A stretch of 12,256 nt of DNA from an uncultured Peptococcaceae bacterium (GCA_937919295.1 CALFRX010000098.1:1-12256), one strand, 5' to 3'; positions 1 through 6,760 are shown, numbered from the stretch's first letter. The notes: generated by a model not told the origin, from the letters alone. Numbers and translations: made by a program.

Positions 1-978
1 CCGCTGTTATACGGCGGTATGCCGAATCTTGGCTTCTATACCAAGCCCGACGGCCCTGTGGATAACTGGGCGGAACTGCTGCCTTTGGGCAAGCTCAAAG
101 AAGCCTGGGCAGCCCAGGAAGAAGCTGTGGAACACGCGGTACGGGATATTGTTTACGTGGCTGATGGTATGTACGAGGTAGGGGTTGACGGTATGAATTT
201 TGATACCTGCGGCGCCTCCGGCGACGCGGATTTGCTGGCCGCGTTGAAAGCCGTGGAAATCATCCGCAAGAAACATCCCGATCTCGGCGTGGAAATGGGC
301 ATGGCCGGAGAATTTGTTCTCGGTATGCATGGCAAGCTGGAATATGATGGTGTTCGTCTGGCCGGGCTTTATCCTCATGACCAGGTAAAATTGGCGCAAA
401 AAGCCGGCGCCACGATCTTTGGCGCCGTAGTCAACACGAATACCAGCGAAAGTTTGCCCTGGAACTTGGCGAGGGTCTGCACCTTCCTAAAAGCCTGTAC
501 CGATGTTGCCGAAATCCCGGTTCACGCCAATGTGGGCATGGGAGTATGCGCTGTGCCGATGACCGGCAACGCCCCCATCGACGCGGTTTCCAGGATCGAT
601 AAAGCCTTGGTGGAAATTGCCCATGTAGACGGTTTGTAGATTGGCGTGGGCGATCCTGTCGGTATGGAAGCCGCCCATGAGCTCTCCGCCGGTATGTGCG
701 GCATCCGCAGCACCGGAGATATGGTACTGCGGGTACAGCTGGCAAAGGGCTATAAAATTGATCGGGCCAAAGCCTATGTTGCGGAAAAATTAGGGGTGCC
801 GGTGGAAGATTTGGCCGATCCCCTCATGATGTCGGAACTCCGCGAAAAGCACGGCCTCGGCATGATGCAGCCCACCGACAATGTTCCCATCAATATGGAG
901 GTTAAGATGCGCATTGCGGAAATTCTTGATCTGCCCATCAATAGTGTGGAACGTTTTAAAAAACGCGCTCATCTATAA
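1..978 (+). CDS. mtbB: Dimethylamine:corrinoid methyltransferase MtbB, 5'-truncated, pyrrolysine-containing
   Basis: This enzyme moves a methyl group from dimethylamine to the Co(I) corrinoid of its partner protein (MtbC), the first step of methylamine use. The frame is open from base 1 (no start in the window) and has one amber codon, TAG at 637-639, flanked by HVDGL and IGVGDPVGM. The frame continues for 112 more codons to TAA at 976-978. In archaeal MtbB (about 467 residues, pyrrolysine near 356) roughly 110 residues follow pyrrolysine, so position and flanks match; about 140 N-terminal residues are missing. Motifs seen include DTCGASGDAD and AHELSAGMCGIRSTGD. MtmB and MttB are less likely because their amber positions leave longer tails. 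Annotation software will probably split this into two genes. No pyl or corrinoid protein gene is in the window. A hairpin follows at 997-1035. Confidence 0.9.
637..639 (+). other. In-frame amber codon, probable pyrrolysine
   Basis: TAG interrupts an otherwise continuous mtbB frame, codon 213 of the window. Both sides match MtbB, the residue lies where methanogen MtbB carries pyrrolysine, and there is no frameshift or other stop. Readthrough requires pylT and pylS elsewhere in the genome, which is inferred. Only one of the eleven other complete or stop-visible genes here ends in TAG, which fits reduced amber use. Confidence 0.88.
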
Positions 979-996
979 TAATACCTTCTTTACAAC

Positions 997-1035
997 CCAG
1001 GATGCCGCGAAACGAGGTGTTTCGCGGCATCCTGG
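997..1035. terminator. Strong 17-bp hairpin between convergent mtbB and nfo
   Basis: A perfect 17-bp stem (997-1013 with 1019-1035) encloses the 5-nt loop GAGGT. It sits 18 nt after the mtbB stop and downstream of nfo on the other strand, so it is placed to end transcription from both sides. It lacks a clear U tract: CCGTTAAAAAGG follows on the + strand. It may act as a bidirectional terminator or as an mRNA 3'-end stabiliser. Confidence 0.6.
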
Positions 1036-1121
1036 CCGTTAAAAAGGATTAATTTTCATGCGGAAATTTCATGACGGGGGTATTTCTTTTTTCCGTTCTT
1101 TTGATCTCTTCATCTCTTTAT

Positions 1122-1964
1122 TTATGATTCCTGGTAGAGGGATTTCAAAAGGGCGATTTCCTGGGCATAGCCTTCCAGTTCGTTGGGGGTTTCCAAATAA
1201 AAGGGCAGATGCCTCAGATCGGGATGATTGATGATACGGGCAAACGTATCGAGACCGATGTAGCCTTCGCCGATTTTTTCGTGGCGGTCTTTGTGGCTTT
1301 CCGCTTGGTTTTTGCTGTCATTGATATGGATGGCTTTTAAGCGGTCGAGACCGATGATGCGGTCAAATTCCCGGATCACGCCATCGAGATCATGGACAAT
1401 GTCGTAACCGCCGTCGAAAATGTGGCAGGTGTCAAGGCAAACGCCGAGCTTTTGATCAAGTTTGGTCTGATCGATGATGGCTTTCAGCTCCTCAAAAGTG
1501 CTGCCCACTTCACTGCCTTTGCCGGCCATGGTTTCCAGCAGCACAATGGTGGTTTGCTCCTTCGTCATAATTTCGTTGAGCATGGCGGTGATGTAGGCGA
1601 TGCCTTGCTCTATCCCTTGTCCCACATGGGAGCCGGGGTGGAAATTATAGAGGTTATGGGGGGTGTATTCCATGCGTTTCAAATCATCGGCCATGGTTTC
1701 CCAAGCGAATTGGCGGGTTTCCGCCTTATTGGAGCAGGCGTTTAGTGTATACGGCGCGTGCGCTAAAATGCAGGGAAAGCGGTTTTCTTTGGCCAGGGCG
1801 TTAAATTTGGCCACGTCCTTTTCGTCGATGGCGCGGGCTCTGCTTCCCCGGGGATTTCTGGTAAAAAACTGGAAGGTATCGCCCCCCAGTTCCAGCGCGG
1901 TTTTCCCCATATAGTAATAGCCTTTGGAGGCCGGTAGATGACAACCAATATGCAGCATAAGCAT
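1122..1964 (-). CDS. nfo: Endonuclease IV (AP endonuclease, TIM barrel)
   Basis: Cytoplasmic base-excision repair enzyme that cuts DNA 5' of abasic sites and oxidised bases. The 280-residue length is normal. The three-zinc site is complete by alignment to E. coli Nfo: H69 (LAHAPYTLN), H109 (FHPGSHVG), E144 (LLETMAGKG), D178 and H181 (CLDTCHIFDGG), H213 (HINDSK), D226 and H228 (KDRHEKIGEG) and E258 (YLETPNE). Two in-frame ATG codons lie two codons apart, at 1964 and 1958. The site AAGGGAG is only 3 nt from the first but about 9 nt from the second, so translation may start at 1958 (MLHIGCH, closer to the family start). Monocistronic, convergent with mtbB and divergent from the queuosine-precursor transporter. 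Confidence 0.95.
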   Translation of the reverse strand: MLMLHIGCHLPASKGYYYMGKTALELGGDTFQFFTRNPRGSRARAIDEKDVAKFNALAKENRFPCILAHAPYTLNACSNKAETRQFAWETMADDLKRMEYTPHNLYNFHPGSHVGQGIEQGIAYITAMLNEIMTKEQTTIVLLETMAGKGSEVGSTFEELKAIIDQTKLDQKLGVCLDTCHIFDGGYDIVHDLDGVIREFDRIIGLDRLKAIHINDSKNQAESHKDRHEKIGEGYIGLDTFARIINHPDLRHLPFYLETPNELEGYAQEIALLKSLYQES

Positions 1965-1984
1965 AAGCTCCCTTCTTTTTGTCT

Positions 1985-2014
1985 AATATAACATAAAACG
2001 GCACTTCCTGCCAA
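1985..2014 (-). promoter_or_regulatory. Probable sigma-A promoter of nfo
   Basis: On the minus strand TTGGCA (2014-2009) and TATATT (1990-1985) are 18 nt apart, with a TG one base before the -10 (extended -10). It lies 20 nt upstream of the nfo start. Confidence 0.55.
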
Positions 2015-2025
2015 CAAATAATTTA

Positions 2026-2054
2026 TTGCCTTTTTGCATTTTTTCGTTTATAAT
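2026..2054 (+). promoter_or_regulatory. Sigma-A promoter for the preQ1 riboswitch and transporter transcript
   Basis: TTGCCT at 2026-2031, a 17-nt spacer and a perfect TATAAT at 2049-2054. Transcription would start near 2061, just ahead of the riboswitch aptamer at 2070. Confidence 0.75.
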
Positions 2055-2069
2055 GGAAAAAACGCCATA

Positions 2070-2106
2070 GGCAGTTCGAAACCATCCTGCCGGATCAAAA
2101 CTATGG
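2070..2106 (+). promoter_or_regulatory. PreQ1-I class riboswitch aptamer
   Basis: A 5-bp P1 stem, GGCAG (2070-2074) with CTGCC (2087-2091), encloses a 12-nt loop that starts TTC and ends in C2086, immediately 5' of the P1 3' strand, where the preQ1-reading cytosine lies in known structures. A downstream A-rich tail, AAAACTA (2097-2103), matches the class signature. A 4-bp pseudoknot is possible between loop CCAT (2082-2085) and ATGG (2103-2106). The next gene is a queuosine-precursor transporter, a known target. Geometry was judged by eye, not with a covariance model. Confidence 0.8.
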
Positions 2107-2112
2107 GCCTTT

Positions 2113-2163
2113 TATATAGCCTGATGCTATATATTTTTTTAACGTCCATATTGGGCGTTTTTT
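2113..2163 (+). terminator. Tandem terminator hairpins of the preQ1 expression platform
   Basis: Hairpin 1 is TATATAGC (2113-2120) paired with GCTATATA (2126-2133), followed by seven T. Hairpin 2 is AACGTCCA (2141-2148) paired with TGGGCGTT (2152-2159) with one G-T pair and loop TAT, running into T2158-T2163. Both precede the transporter start at 2194. Hairpin 2 is the better intrinsic terminator. The transcript's 5' end, AACGCC (2061-2066), is complementary to GGCGTT (2154-2159) within hairpin 2 and could act as an anti-terminator; that is inference. Confidence 0.65.
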
Positions 2164-2193
2164 CATTGCCGGAAAGGAAGATAGGAAGATATC

Positions 2194-2898
2194 ATGGGAA
2201 TCAATGAACTTTTGCTGCTGCTGTCCGTACTGTTTATCTATGGCAGCGTTGTCCTCTTTTACCGCTTATTTGGTAACACGGGACTTTACTGCCTCAACGC
2301 GGTGGTAACGATTACCGCCAATATCGAAGTGCTGCTTCTTGTGGTTGCTTTCGGTTTGGAACAGACTTTGGGCAATGTGCTCTTTGCCTCCACTTTTCTG
2401 ATTACGGATATTTTGAGCGAAAACTCAGGGAAAAAGGCGGCGCGGCGCGGCGTCTATATCGGTATTGCCGCTTCTCTGTTTTTCCTTGCGATCTCCCAAA
2501 CCTGGATGTGGTATCAGCCGTCGGTCAACAGCTATCTCACTCCCGCGCTGCGGGAAGTCTTTTCCCATACGCCGCGCATGGTTTTGGCGGGGATTTCTGT
2601 CTATATCATTGTACAGCTTTTGGATGTCCATCTTTATCACTTGATCTGGTCCCTTACGGAACGTTTCAGCAACAGCAAAAAAGGGTTTTTGTGGCTCAGA
2701 AACAATGTCGCCACCCTGATTTCGCAGCTGATGAATTCCGTTTTATTTAATTTAGCCGCATTTTGGGGGACCTATGACCTTAAAACCTTGATTTCGATCA
2801 TTTCATCGACGTTTCTAATCTATGTTTTCACGACGTTCCTTGATACGCCCTTCGTCTATCTGGCGCGAAAACTGCAAAAAGACGCAGTTTCGGCGTAA
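2194..2898 (+). CDS. yhhQ: Queuosine precursor transporter, YhhQ/QPTR (VUT) family
   Basis: Integral membrane protein of 234 residues expected to import a queuosine precursor (preQ0, preQ1 or queuine) for tRNA modification. It is hydrophobic throughout, with about six membrane segments. Family marks are TDILSENSGKKAARRGV (71-87), corresponding to the conserved D-x-x-x-E-x-x-G loop, and WLRNN (167-171) followed by SQLMNSVLFNLAAFWG. Where many members have Asp in the SQLID segment, this one has Asn (N181). The start is set by an AGGAAG site (2183-2188) and by its position right after the preQ1-I riboswitch, which independently supports the substrate class. Monocistronic, closed by the hairpin at 2950-2974. 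Which precursor is carried cannot be read from the sequence. Confidence 0.87.
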   Translation: MGINELLLLLSVLFIYGSVVLFYRLFGNTGLYCLNAVVTITANIEVLLLVVAFGLEQTLGNVLFASTFLITDILSENSGKKAARRGVYIGIAASLFFLAISQTWMWYQPSVNSYLTPALREVFSHTPRMVLAGISVYIIVQLLDVHLYHLIWSLTERFSNSKKGFLWLRNNVATLISQLMNSVLFNLAAFWGTYDLKTLISIISSTFLIYVFTTFLDTPFVYLARKLQKDAVSA

Positions 2899-2949
2899 TC
2901 GGGCAAAGCGGGGAATAACTTGCTTTACGAATTTACAAAGCAGTAAAAA

Positions 2950-2985
2950 CGGCGCGCTTTTACGGAGCGCGCCGCTATGATTTTT
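2950..2985 (+). terminator. GC-rich terminator hairpin after the transporter
   Basis: CGGCGCGCT (2950-2958) pairs perfectly with AGCGCGCCG (2966-2974) around a 7-nt loop. A TTTTT run comes 6 nt later on the + strand. On the minus strand TTTTTAC follows the stem directly, so it could work both ways. Confidence 0.65.
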
Positions 2986-3025
2986 AGGGGAAGGCGGGGA
3001 CTTCTAAAATGAATAAAAAAAAGGA

Positions 3026-3053
3026 TTGTATTTTTCTTTTTTAGGTATAAAAT
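3026..3053 (+). promoter_or_regulatory. Possible promoter of ktrBA
   Basis: TTGTAT (3026-3031), 16-nt spacer, TAAAAT (3048-3053), in an A/T-rich stretch about 50 nt before the ktrB start. No c-di-AMP (ydaO-type) riboswitch is recognisable between 2975 and 3105. Confidence 0.45.
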
Positions 3054-3105
3054 AGGCTATGACATATGATATTAGTTTGATTTTAACGGATCAGAGGTGC
3101 TTTCT

Positions 3106-4446
3106 ATGAGAGCGAAACGATACCGGCTGACGTATACGCGCAGTATCGCCCTAAGTTTTTTGATTGTCATCTGCTGCGGTGCGCTGCTTTTGTCCTTACC
3201 GGTGGCGTCGAGAAGCGGCGATTGGACGTCGCCGATCAACGCCCTTTTTACTGCCACCAGCGCCACCTGCGTCACGGGGCTCATCATCGGCGATACCTAT
3301 ACGCATTGGTCGCTTTTCGGACAGCTCGTTATCTTATTGCTCATCCAAATCGGCGGCCTTGGTTTTATGACCGTGATCTCCATGTTTACGATTTTTTCCG
3401 GGAAAAACATCAGCTTTCATGAACGCCGGTTATTGATGGAATCTTTTCGCAGCACGCGCTATAACGGCATTGTTTCGCTGTTAAAACGGATTTTGATCGG
3501 AACGTTGTTTTGTGAAGCCTTGGGTGCTTTCGTTTTATCGCTGCGCTTTGTTCCCCAAATGGGACTTGGCCAGGGAATATACTATGGAATCTTCCATTCC
3601 GTCTCGGCCTTTTGTAACGCCGGATTTGATCTGATGGGGAAATACCGGGAATACAGCTCCTTTACAGCCTACACCGGTGATCCCGTGGTCTGTCTTACCC
3701 TTGCCGCGCTGATTATCGTCGGCGGCCTCGGTTTTTTGGTCTGGACGGACGTGCTGAAAAACAGATTTCATTTCCAGCGTTTTTCGCTCCACAGTAAAAT
3801 CGTCGTTTCGGTGACGGCGTTTTTGATTTTTTTCGGCTGGGCGGCATTTTATTTTAGCGAGAGTCACGGCGTTTTCAGCAATCTGAGCAACGGGGATAAG
3901 CTGGTGGCCGCGTTTTTTCAGTCGGTATCACCGCGCACGGCAGGGATCAATACCGTTGATCAGGGCAGCCTCAGCAACACTGGTTATATTCTGACCCTGT
4001 TTTATATGTTTGTCGGCGGCAGTCCCGGGTCTACCGCCGGGGGGATCAAAACCACCACTATTTTTGTGGCTTTGCTCTGCGCCATCGCTTCCGCCAGAAA
4101 CAGCGACCACATTACCGTCTTTAAAAAGCGCCTAAACAACGCCATGGTGCGGCAGTCCACCTCCATTGTGACCATTTACTTTGTGGCGGTGATGATTGCC
4201 ACGGCCGTGCTCTCTATCATCGAACCCTTTGATTTAGAGGCTATTTTATTTGATGTTGTTTCCGCCATCGGCACCGTGGGGCTATCTTTCGGTATCACGC
4301 CAGCATTGACCGCGGTGTCGAAGATCATCCTGTCCCTGCTGATGTTTTTCGGACGTATCGGTGGTTTGACGTTGTTTCTTGTTTTACTGGAAAAAAATAA
4401 AAAGATACCGGTCGAACGTCCCGTGGAACGGATTATGATCGGTTAA
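3106..4446 (+). CDS. ktrB: K+ channel-like uptake subunit KtrB (TrkH/KtrB family)
   Basis: Membrane subunit of the Ktr potassium system, working with the cytoplasmic RCK protein encoded next. The 446 residues hold four membrane-pore-membrane repeats, each with its selectivity-filter glycine: SATCVTGL (G58), SAFCNAGFD (G173), SPRTAGIN (G280) and AIGTVGLS (G392). The gating loop GGSPGSTAGGIKTTT (304-318) and the conserved GRIGG arginine (R417) are present. An upstream GTG at 3097 would add three residues but lies inside the ribosome site GAGGTG (3094-3099), so ATG 3106, 6 nt downstream of it, is the likely start. The stop TAA overlaps the ribosome site of ktrA, giving tight coupling. All key residues look intact. 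Confidence 0.95.
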   Translation: MRAKRYRLTYTRSIALSFLIVICCGALLLSLPVASRSGDWTSPINALFTATSATCVTGLIIGDTYTHWSLFGQLVILLLIQIGGLGFMTVISMFTIFSGKNISFHERRLLMESFRSTRYNGIVSLLKRILIGTLFCEALGAFVLSLRFVPQMGLGQGIYYGIFHSVSAFCNAGFDLMGKYREYSSFTAYTGDPVVCLTLAALIIVGGLGFLVWTDVLKNRFHFQRFSLHSKIVVSVTAFLIFFGWAAFYFSESHGVFSNLSNGDKLVAAFFQSVSPRTAGINTVDQGSLSNTGYILTLFYMFVGGSPGSTAGGIKTTTIFVALLCAIASARNSDHITVFKKRLNNAMVRQSTSIVTIYFVAVMIATAVLSIIEPFDLEAILFDVVSAIGTVGLSFGITPALTAVSKIILSLLMFFGRIGGLTLFLVLLEKNKKIPVERPVERIMIG

Positions 4447-4456
4447 GGAGGATCTG

Positions 4457-5107
4457 ATGAAATCGGTATTGGTCATTGGGATGGGCCGGTTCGGCCGGCA
4501 CCTGGCCCATAAAATGAGTGAACTGGGCAACGATGTGATGGTGATTGATAAGGATAAGCATGTGGTGCAGCAGTATCTTACTTCTTTTGCCGACGCGGAA
4601 ATCGGGGATTGCACCAACGCCACGGTCGTCGAATCTCTCGGCGTGGAAAACTTCGATATCTGCTTTGTGGCCATCAGCGACGACTTTCAGTCCTCTCTCG
4701 TCGTTACCTCGCTGTTAAAAGAATTCGGCGCAAAACAGGTCATTTCCAAAGCGAAACGGGATATTCAGGCCGATCTGCTGAAAAAAATCGGCGCCGACGA
4801 AGTCGTCTATCCCGAACGGGAAATGGCGGAAAAGCTGGCTGTGCGCTGTAATTCCAAGAATGTTTTCGACTATATTGAGCTGACCAAAGAGTATTCTCTG
4901 TATGAAATCCCCATTTTACCCCAATGGGTCGGCCAGACCATCGGAGAATTGAACATTCGTAGAAAATTCAAGATCAACATTGTCGCCGTCAAACAGGAAA
5001 GCGATCTTAAACCGCTGCCCAGCGCCGATTACGCCTTCCTGCCCGGCGATCATATGCTTGTGTTGGGGAAAGCCGTGGACGTTTTTAAACTGACGGCGAA
5101 AACCTGA
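4457..5107 (+). CDS. ktrA: Potassium uptake regulatory subunit KtrA (TrkA, RCK_N plus RCK_C)
   Basis: Cytoplasmic ring-forming regulator that gates KtrB in response to bound nucleotide (ATP/ADP). The 216 residues show an N-terminal Rossmann RCK_N domain with GMGRFG (8-13) and the acidic D31 that closes the second strand and contacts ribose, followed from about residue 140 by an RCK_C (TrkA_C) domain containing LPQWVGQTIGEL and LPGDHMLVLG. In relatives RCK_C binds c-di-AMP; this is family knowledge only. AAGGAGG (4445-4451) overlaps the ktrB stop and sits 5 nt from ATG 4457. The 10-nt gap makes this a two-gene operon with ktrB. A terminator follows at 5162-5197. Confidence 0.95.
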   Translation: MKSVLVIGMGRFGRHLAHKMSELGNDVMVIDKDKHVVQQYLTSFADAEIGDCTNATVVESLGVENFDICFVAISDDFQSSLVVTSLLKEFGAKQVISKAKRDIQADLLKKIGADEVVYPEREMAEKLAVRCNSKNVFDYIELTKEYSLYEIPILPQWVGQTIGELNIRRKFKINIVAVKQESDLKPLPSADYAFLPGDHMLVLGKAVDVFKLTAKT

Positions 5108-5122
5108 TTTTTAACAAAACAA

Positions 5123-5150
5123 GATAAACGATAAACGATAAACGATAAAA
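5123..5150. repeat. Heptanucleotide tandem repeat GATAAAC, about four copies
   Basis: Three exact head-to-tail copies of GATAAAC (5123-5143) and a fourth differing in the last base, 15 nt after the ktrA stop. It lies between ktrA and its terminator. No function is evident; slippage is the simple origin. Confidence 0.9.
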
Positions 5151-5161
5151 AGCGGCTCTCT

Positions 5162-5197
5162 CAAAATAGCTTTCTCTCTTGAAAGCTATTTTGTTTG
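5162..5197 (+). terminator. Terminator of the ktrBA operon
   Basis: A perfect 13-bp stem, CAAAATAGCTTTC (5162-5174) with GAAAGCTATTTTG (5181-5193), has loop TCTCTT and is followed by TTTG. The A-rich left and T-rich right flanks suit termination on either strand. Confidence 0.75.
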
Positions 5198-5309
5198 TAA
5201 AAGGCCAAAATTGCTAAGTCCGCAAAGATATTATGAAAAATAAGAAACACCCAGCACTTTCTGATTGCCGCTGCTTCGTGGCATTTTCCTCAGCCTTATC
5301 ATGAGAAAA
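5194..5309. other. Gene-free spacer
   Basis: No credible gene, promoter or RNA was recognised between the two terminators. The only ATG-initiated + frame (5233-5304, 23 codons) has no ribosome site and no family resemblance. Confidence 0.6.
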
Positions 5310-5351
5310 GTCGGCTTCTGATGTTCTTTGTCAGAAACCGACCCTTTTTTT
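5310..5351. terminator. Bidirectional terminator between convergent operons
   Basis: A 12-bp stem with one C-A mismatch (5310-5321 with 5331-5342) has seven T on the + strand (5345-5351), and TTTTCTC follows it on the minus strand. It is 44 nt past the stop of the minus-strand small gene at 5386, so it most likely ends that operon. Confidence 0.7.
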
Positions 5352-5385
5352 GTAGGGCCTCTTCAGGGGAGACCCTCTTTTTCGG

Positions 5386-5565
5386 TTATTGTTTTTTTGC
5401 CAAAGCGTAGTCGTCAAGGAAGCGGTAGTAGGGACAGTCGTCGTTGGCAAAAGTGAGAAAACGCTCCATTTCGTCTTGGTCAAAATCAACGAGGCAGATA
5501 TAGTAATCGGTTTCGTCATCCAAAATATAGTTCATGCAATCGTCGCATTTTGATTTTCGTTTCAT
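5386..5565 (-). CDS. Small four-cysteine protein, DUF6472-like
   Basis: A 59-residue acidic protein beginning MKRKSKCDDCMNY and ending in LDDYALAKKQ. It carries a CxxC near the start (C7, C10) and two further cysteines (C24 in YYICLVDFD and C44 in DDCPYYRF). The pattern, the segment DQDEMERFL and the ending recall the DUF6472 family of small anaerobic-Firmicutes proteins. That assignment is from memory of the pattern and was not searched. The four cysteines could bind one zinc; that is inference and the function is unknown. Its ATG overlaps the stop of the upstream 240-residue gene in the sequence ATGA (5562-5565), so it is translationally coupled to it. Its size makes it easy to miss in automatic gene calls. 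Confidence 0.82.
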   Translation of the reverse strand: MKRKSKCDDCMNYILDDETDYYICLVDFDQDEMERFLTFANDDCPYYRFLDDYALAKKQ

Positions 5566-6284
5566 TCTTTTCTTTCCTCTCCGGAAATTCCTTTTTCCTT
5601 TTCGTAGATCGCTGGATTTCCTGTCAGCGTTCCCTGACAGCGGACGTAGGAACCGGGGCAGAGCAGGTTTTCTTCTTCCTCTTCTTTGGCGACGAGGTCT
5701 CCGGGGAACGCCAACTCGATTTCACCGTGATCCGTCGCCAAAAGGCAGATGATAAAGCGCGTCATGACACCACCCATATAGACGGTGTGGGCCTCTCGAA
5801 AACCTAAGGCTTGGCCGCAAATCGATACGGTTTCACCGTCCTTTGCCACGATGGCGCCGCCTGTTTCTTCCCGCTGAAAGGAGATTTCAGCGGGATAAGC
5901 CGCGATTTGTGCCTGAAAGGTTTCACCCTTGCCGTAAGCGGGTAGGATATCGCCGTTGACCAGGGGCAAGGGCAGTTCTATGCCGCCGCTTTTTATGAAA
6001 ACAGTCTTTTCCGTGGGGTCCTCGTTTTCGCTTTCCCGCTCTATCACGCAGTCCCAGACGCAGCAGCCCTTGATCTGGGAATCAAACCCCGTGATGTAAT
6101 CAAGGCCTTTTTCTTGATCGTAAGCGGTGCGGATGATGAGCAGGATATCCCCCATATGAAAGTTGATATAATTGCCGTGGTTGCCCCTGACGCGTCTTCC
6201 CTCGGCCACTGCTTTTTTGACGATCTTCTGAAAAAGATCCGGGGTGAGGAAATTTAGTTGAAAACTGGCGAGATGATCGGGCAT
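5562..6284 (-). CDS. Conserved-looking hypothetical protein, 240 aa
   Basis: I do not recognise a family. The protein is soluble, with no signal peptide or membrane segment. It starts MPDHLASFQLNFLTPDLF. It has a basic stretch GRRVRGNHGNYINF (29-42), a cysteine cluster GCCVWDC (73-79), a strand-rich middle, a second strand-rich part from about 145, an acidic run E201-E205, and a C-terminal piece PGSYVRCQGTLTG (210-222) that looks like an OB-fold strand pair; the last point is a weak impression. The start is supported by AAGGAGA 7-8 nt upstream of the ATG and by a good promoter further up. It overlaps the small four-cysteine gene by 4 nt, so the two products are probably made together and may interact. 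Confidence 0.8.
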   Translation of the reverse strand: MPDHLASFQLNFLTPDLFQKIVKKAVAEGRRVRGNHGNYINFHMGDILLIIRTAYDQEKGLDYITGFDSQIKGCCVWDCVIERESENEDPTEKTVFIKSGGIELPLPLVNGDILPAYGKGETFQAQIAAYPAEISFQREETGGAIVAKDGETVSICGQALGFREAHTVYMGGVMTRFIICLLATDHGEIELAFPGDLVAKEEEEENLLCPGSYVRCQGTLTGNPAIYEKEKGISGEERKE

Positions 6285-6315
6285 CGTTCTTCTCCTTGGA
6301 TTTTACTCTTGTTAC

Positions 6316-6344
6316 AGTATAGCGGAGAACGTCTCCTTTTTCAA
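6316..6344 (-). promoter_or_regulatory. Sigma-A promoter of the 240-aa/59-aa gene pair
   Basis: On the minus strand TTGAAA (6344-6339), a 17-nt spacer and TATACT (6321-6316), placed 32 nt upstream of the ATG at 6284. It abuts the divergent promoter of the GIY-YIG gene. Confidence 0.75.
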
Positions 6345-6373
6345 TAGACGGTATCCTTTTCTTTTGTTATAAT
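6345..6373 (+). promoter_or_regulatory. Probable promoter of the GIY-YIG gene
   Basis: A perfect TATAAT (6368-6373) with a poorer -35, TAGACG (6345-6350), at 17 nt spacing. The -35 elements of the two divergent promoters are adjacent, so polymerase binding at one could hinder the other. Confidence 0.55.
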
Positions 6374-6397
6374 AAAAGAGGAAAGTGAGGCAAAGCA

Positions 6398-6742
6398 ATG
6401 GCGTTTTTATATATCATCGCCTGTCAAGACGGGACGTACTATACGGGGATTGCCAAAGATATCGAAGCAAGGCTGAAAGAACACCGGGAAAAAGGAAAAT
6501 CCTGCGCGAAATATACCCGGGCCCACCCCATCAAAGCTCTTTTGGCGCTTTGGCAGACAGATACTTTGGCCAACGCCGCCAAAGGGGAGTACGCCGTAAA
6601 AAAGCTGAGTCGAAAAGAGAAGGAAGCGCTGATTGACGATGGGGAACAGCTGCTTTCTTTCTGTCCCGGATTGACAGGACTAATCTTTACCCTGCGCCGG
6701 GATATTGTTTTGGCGGACCGGGAAAACCAACCAAAATCCTGA
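6398..6742 (+). CDS. GIY-YIG nuclease family protein (UPF0213/YhbQ-YazA type)
   Basis: Small single-domain GIY-YIG protein of 114 residues. The signature is present in relaxed form: FLYIIACQDGTYYTGIAKD (3-21), with Y5 and Y15 at the two motif tyrosines, R25 at the catalytic arginine position, H29 after it, and E64 in KGEYAVKKLSRKEKEAL at the usual metal-binding glutamate. All catalytic positions therefore seem kept. Family members are stand-alone putative structure-specific nucleases of mostly unknown role. The start follows a GTGAGG-type ribosome site about 8 nt upstream, and its own promoter lies in the divergent intergenic region. It is followed by the separate cobalamin-riboswitch transcription unit, so it is probably monocistronic. 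Confidence 0.9.
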   Translation: MAFLYIIACQDGTYYTGIAKDIEARLKEHREKGKSCAKYTRAHPIKALLALWQTDTLANAAKGEYAVKKLSRKEKEALIDDGEQLLSFCPGLTGLIFTLRRDIVLADRENQPKS

Positions 6743-6760
6743 AAAGCCAAAGATTTTCCC

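Noticed and set aside
637..645. mtbB as a pseudogene or two separate genes
   Set aside because: The single TAG falls at the known pyrrolysine position, the frame is otherwise intact, and there is no ribosome site suited to a separate start at the GTG at 646.
2975..3105. c-di-AMP (ydaO) riboswitch upstream of ktrB
   Set aside because: Ktr genes are often so controlled, but the space is only about 130 nt, A/T-rich, and shows none of the motif's conserved elements.
5123..5150. CRISPR array or replication iterons
   Set aside because: Units are only 7 bp with no spacers, and no cas, rep or dnaA-box context is present.
5233..5304. 23-codon reading frame between the ktrA terminator and the next hairpin
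   Set aside because: No ribosome site, no promoter, no resemblance; too short to support.
5331..5519. 62-aa minus-strand open frame next to the terminator
   Set aside because: Low-complexity Thr/Lys-rich translation overlapping the terminator; another minus frame (5386-5565) encodes a recognisable small protein coupled to its upstream gene.
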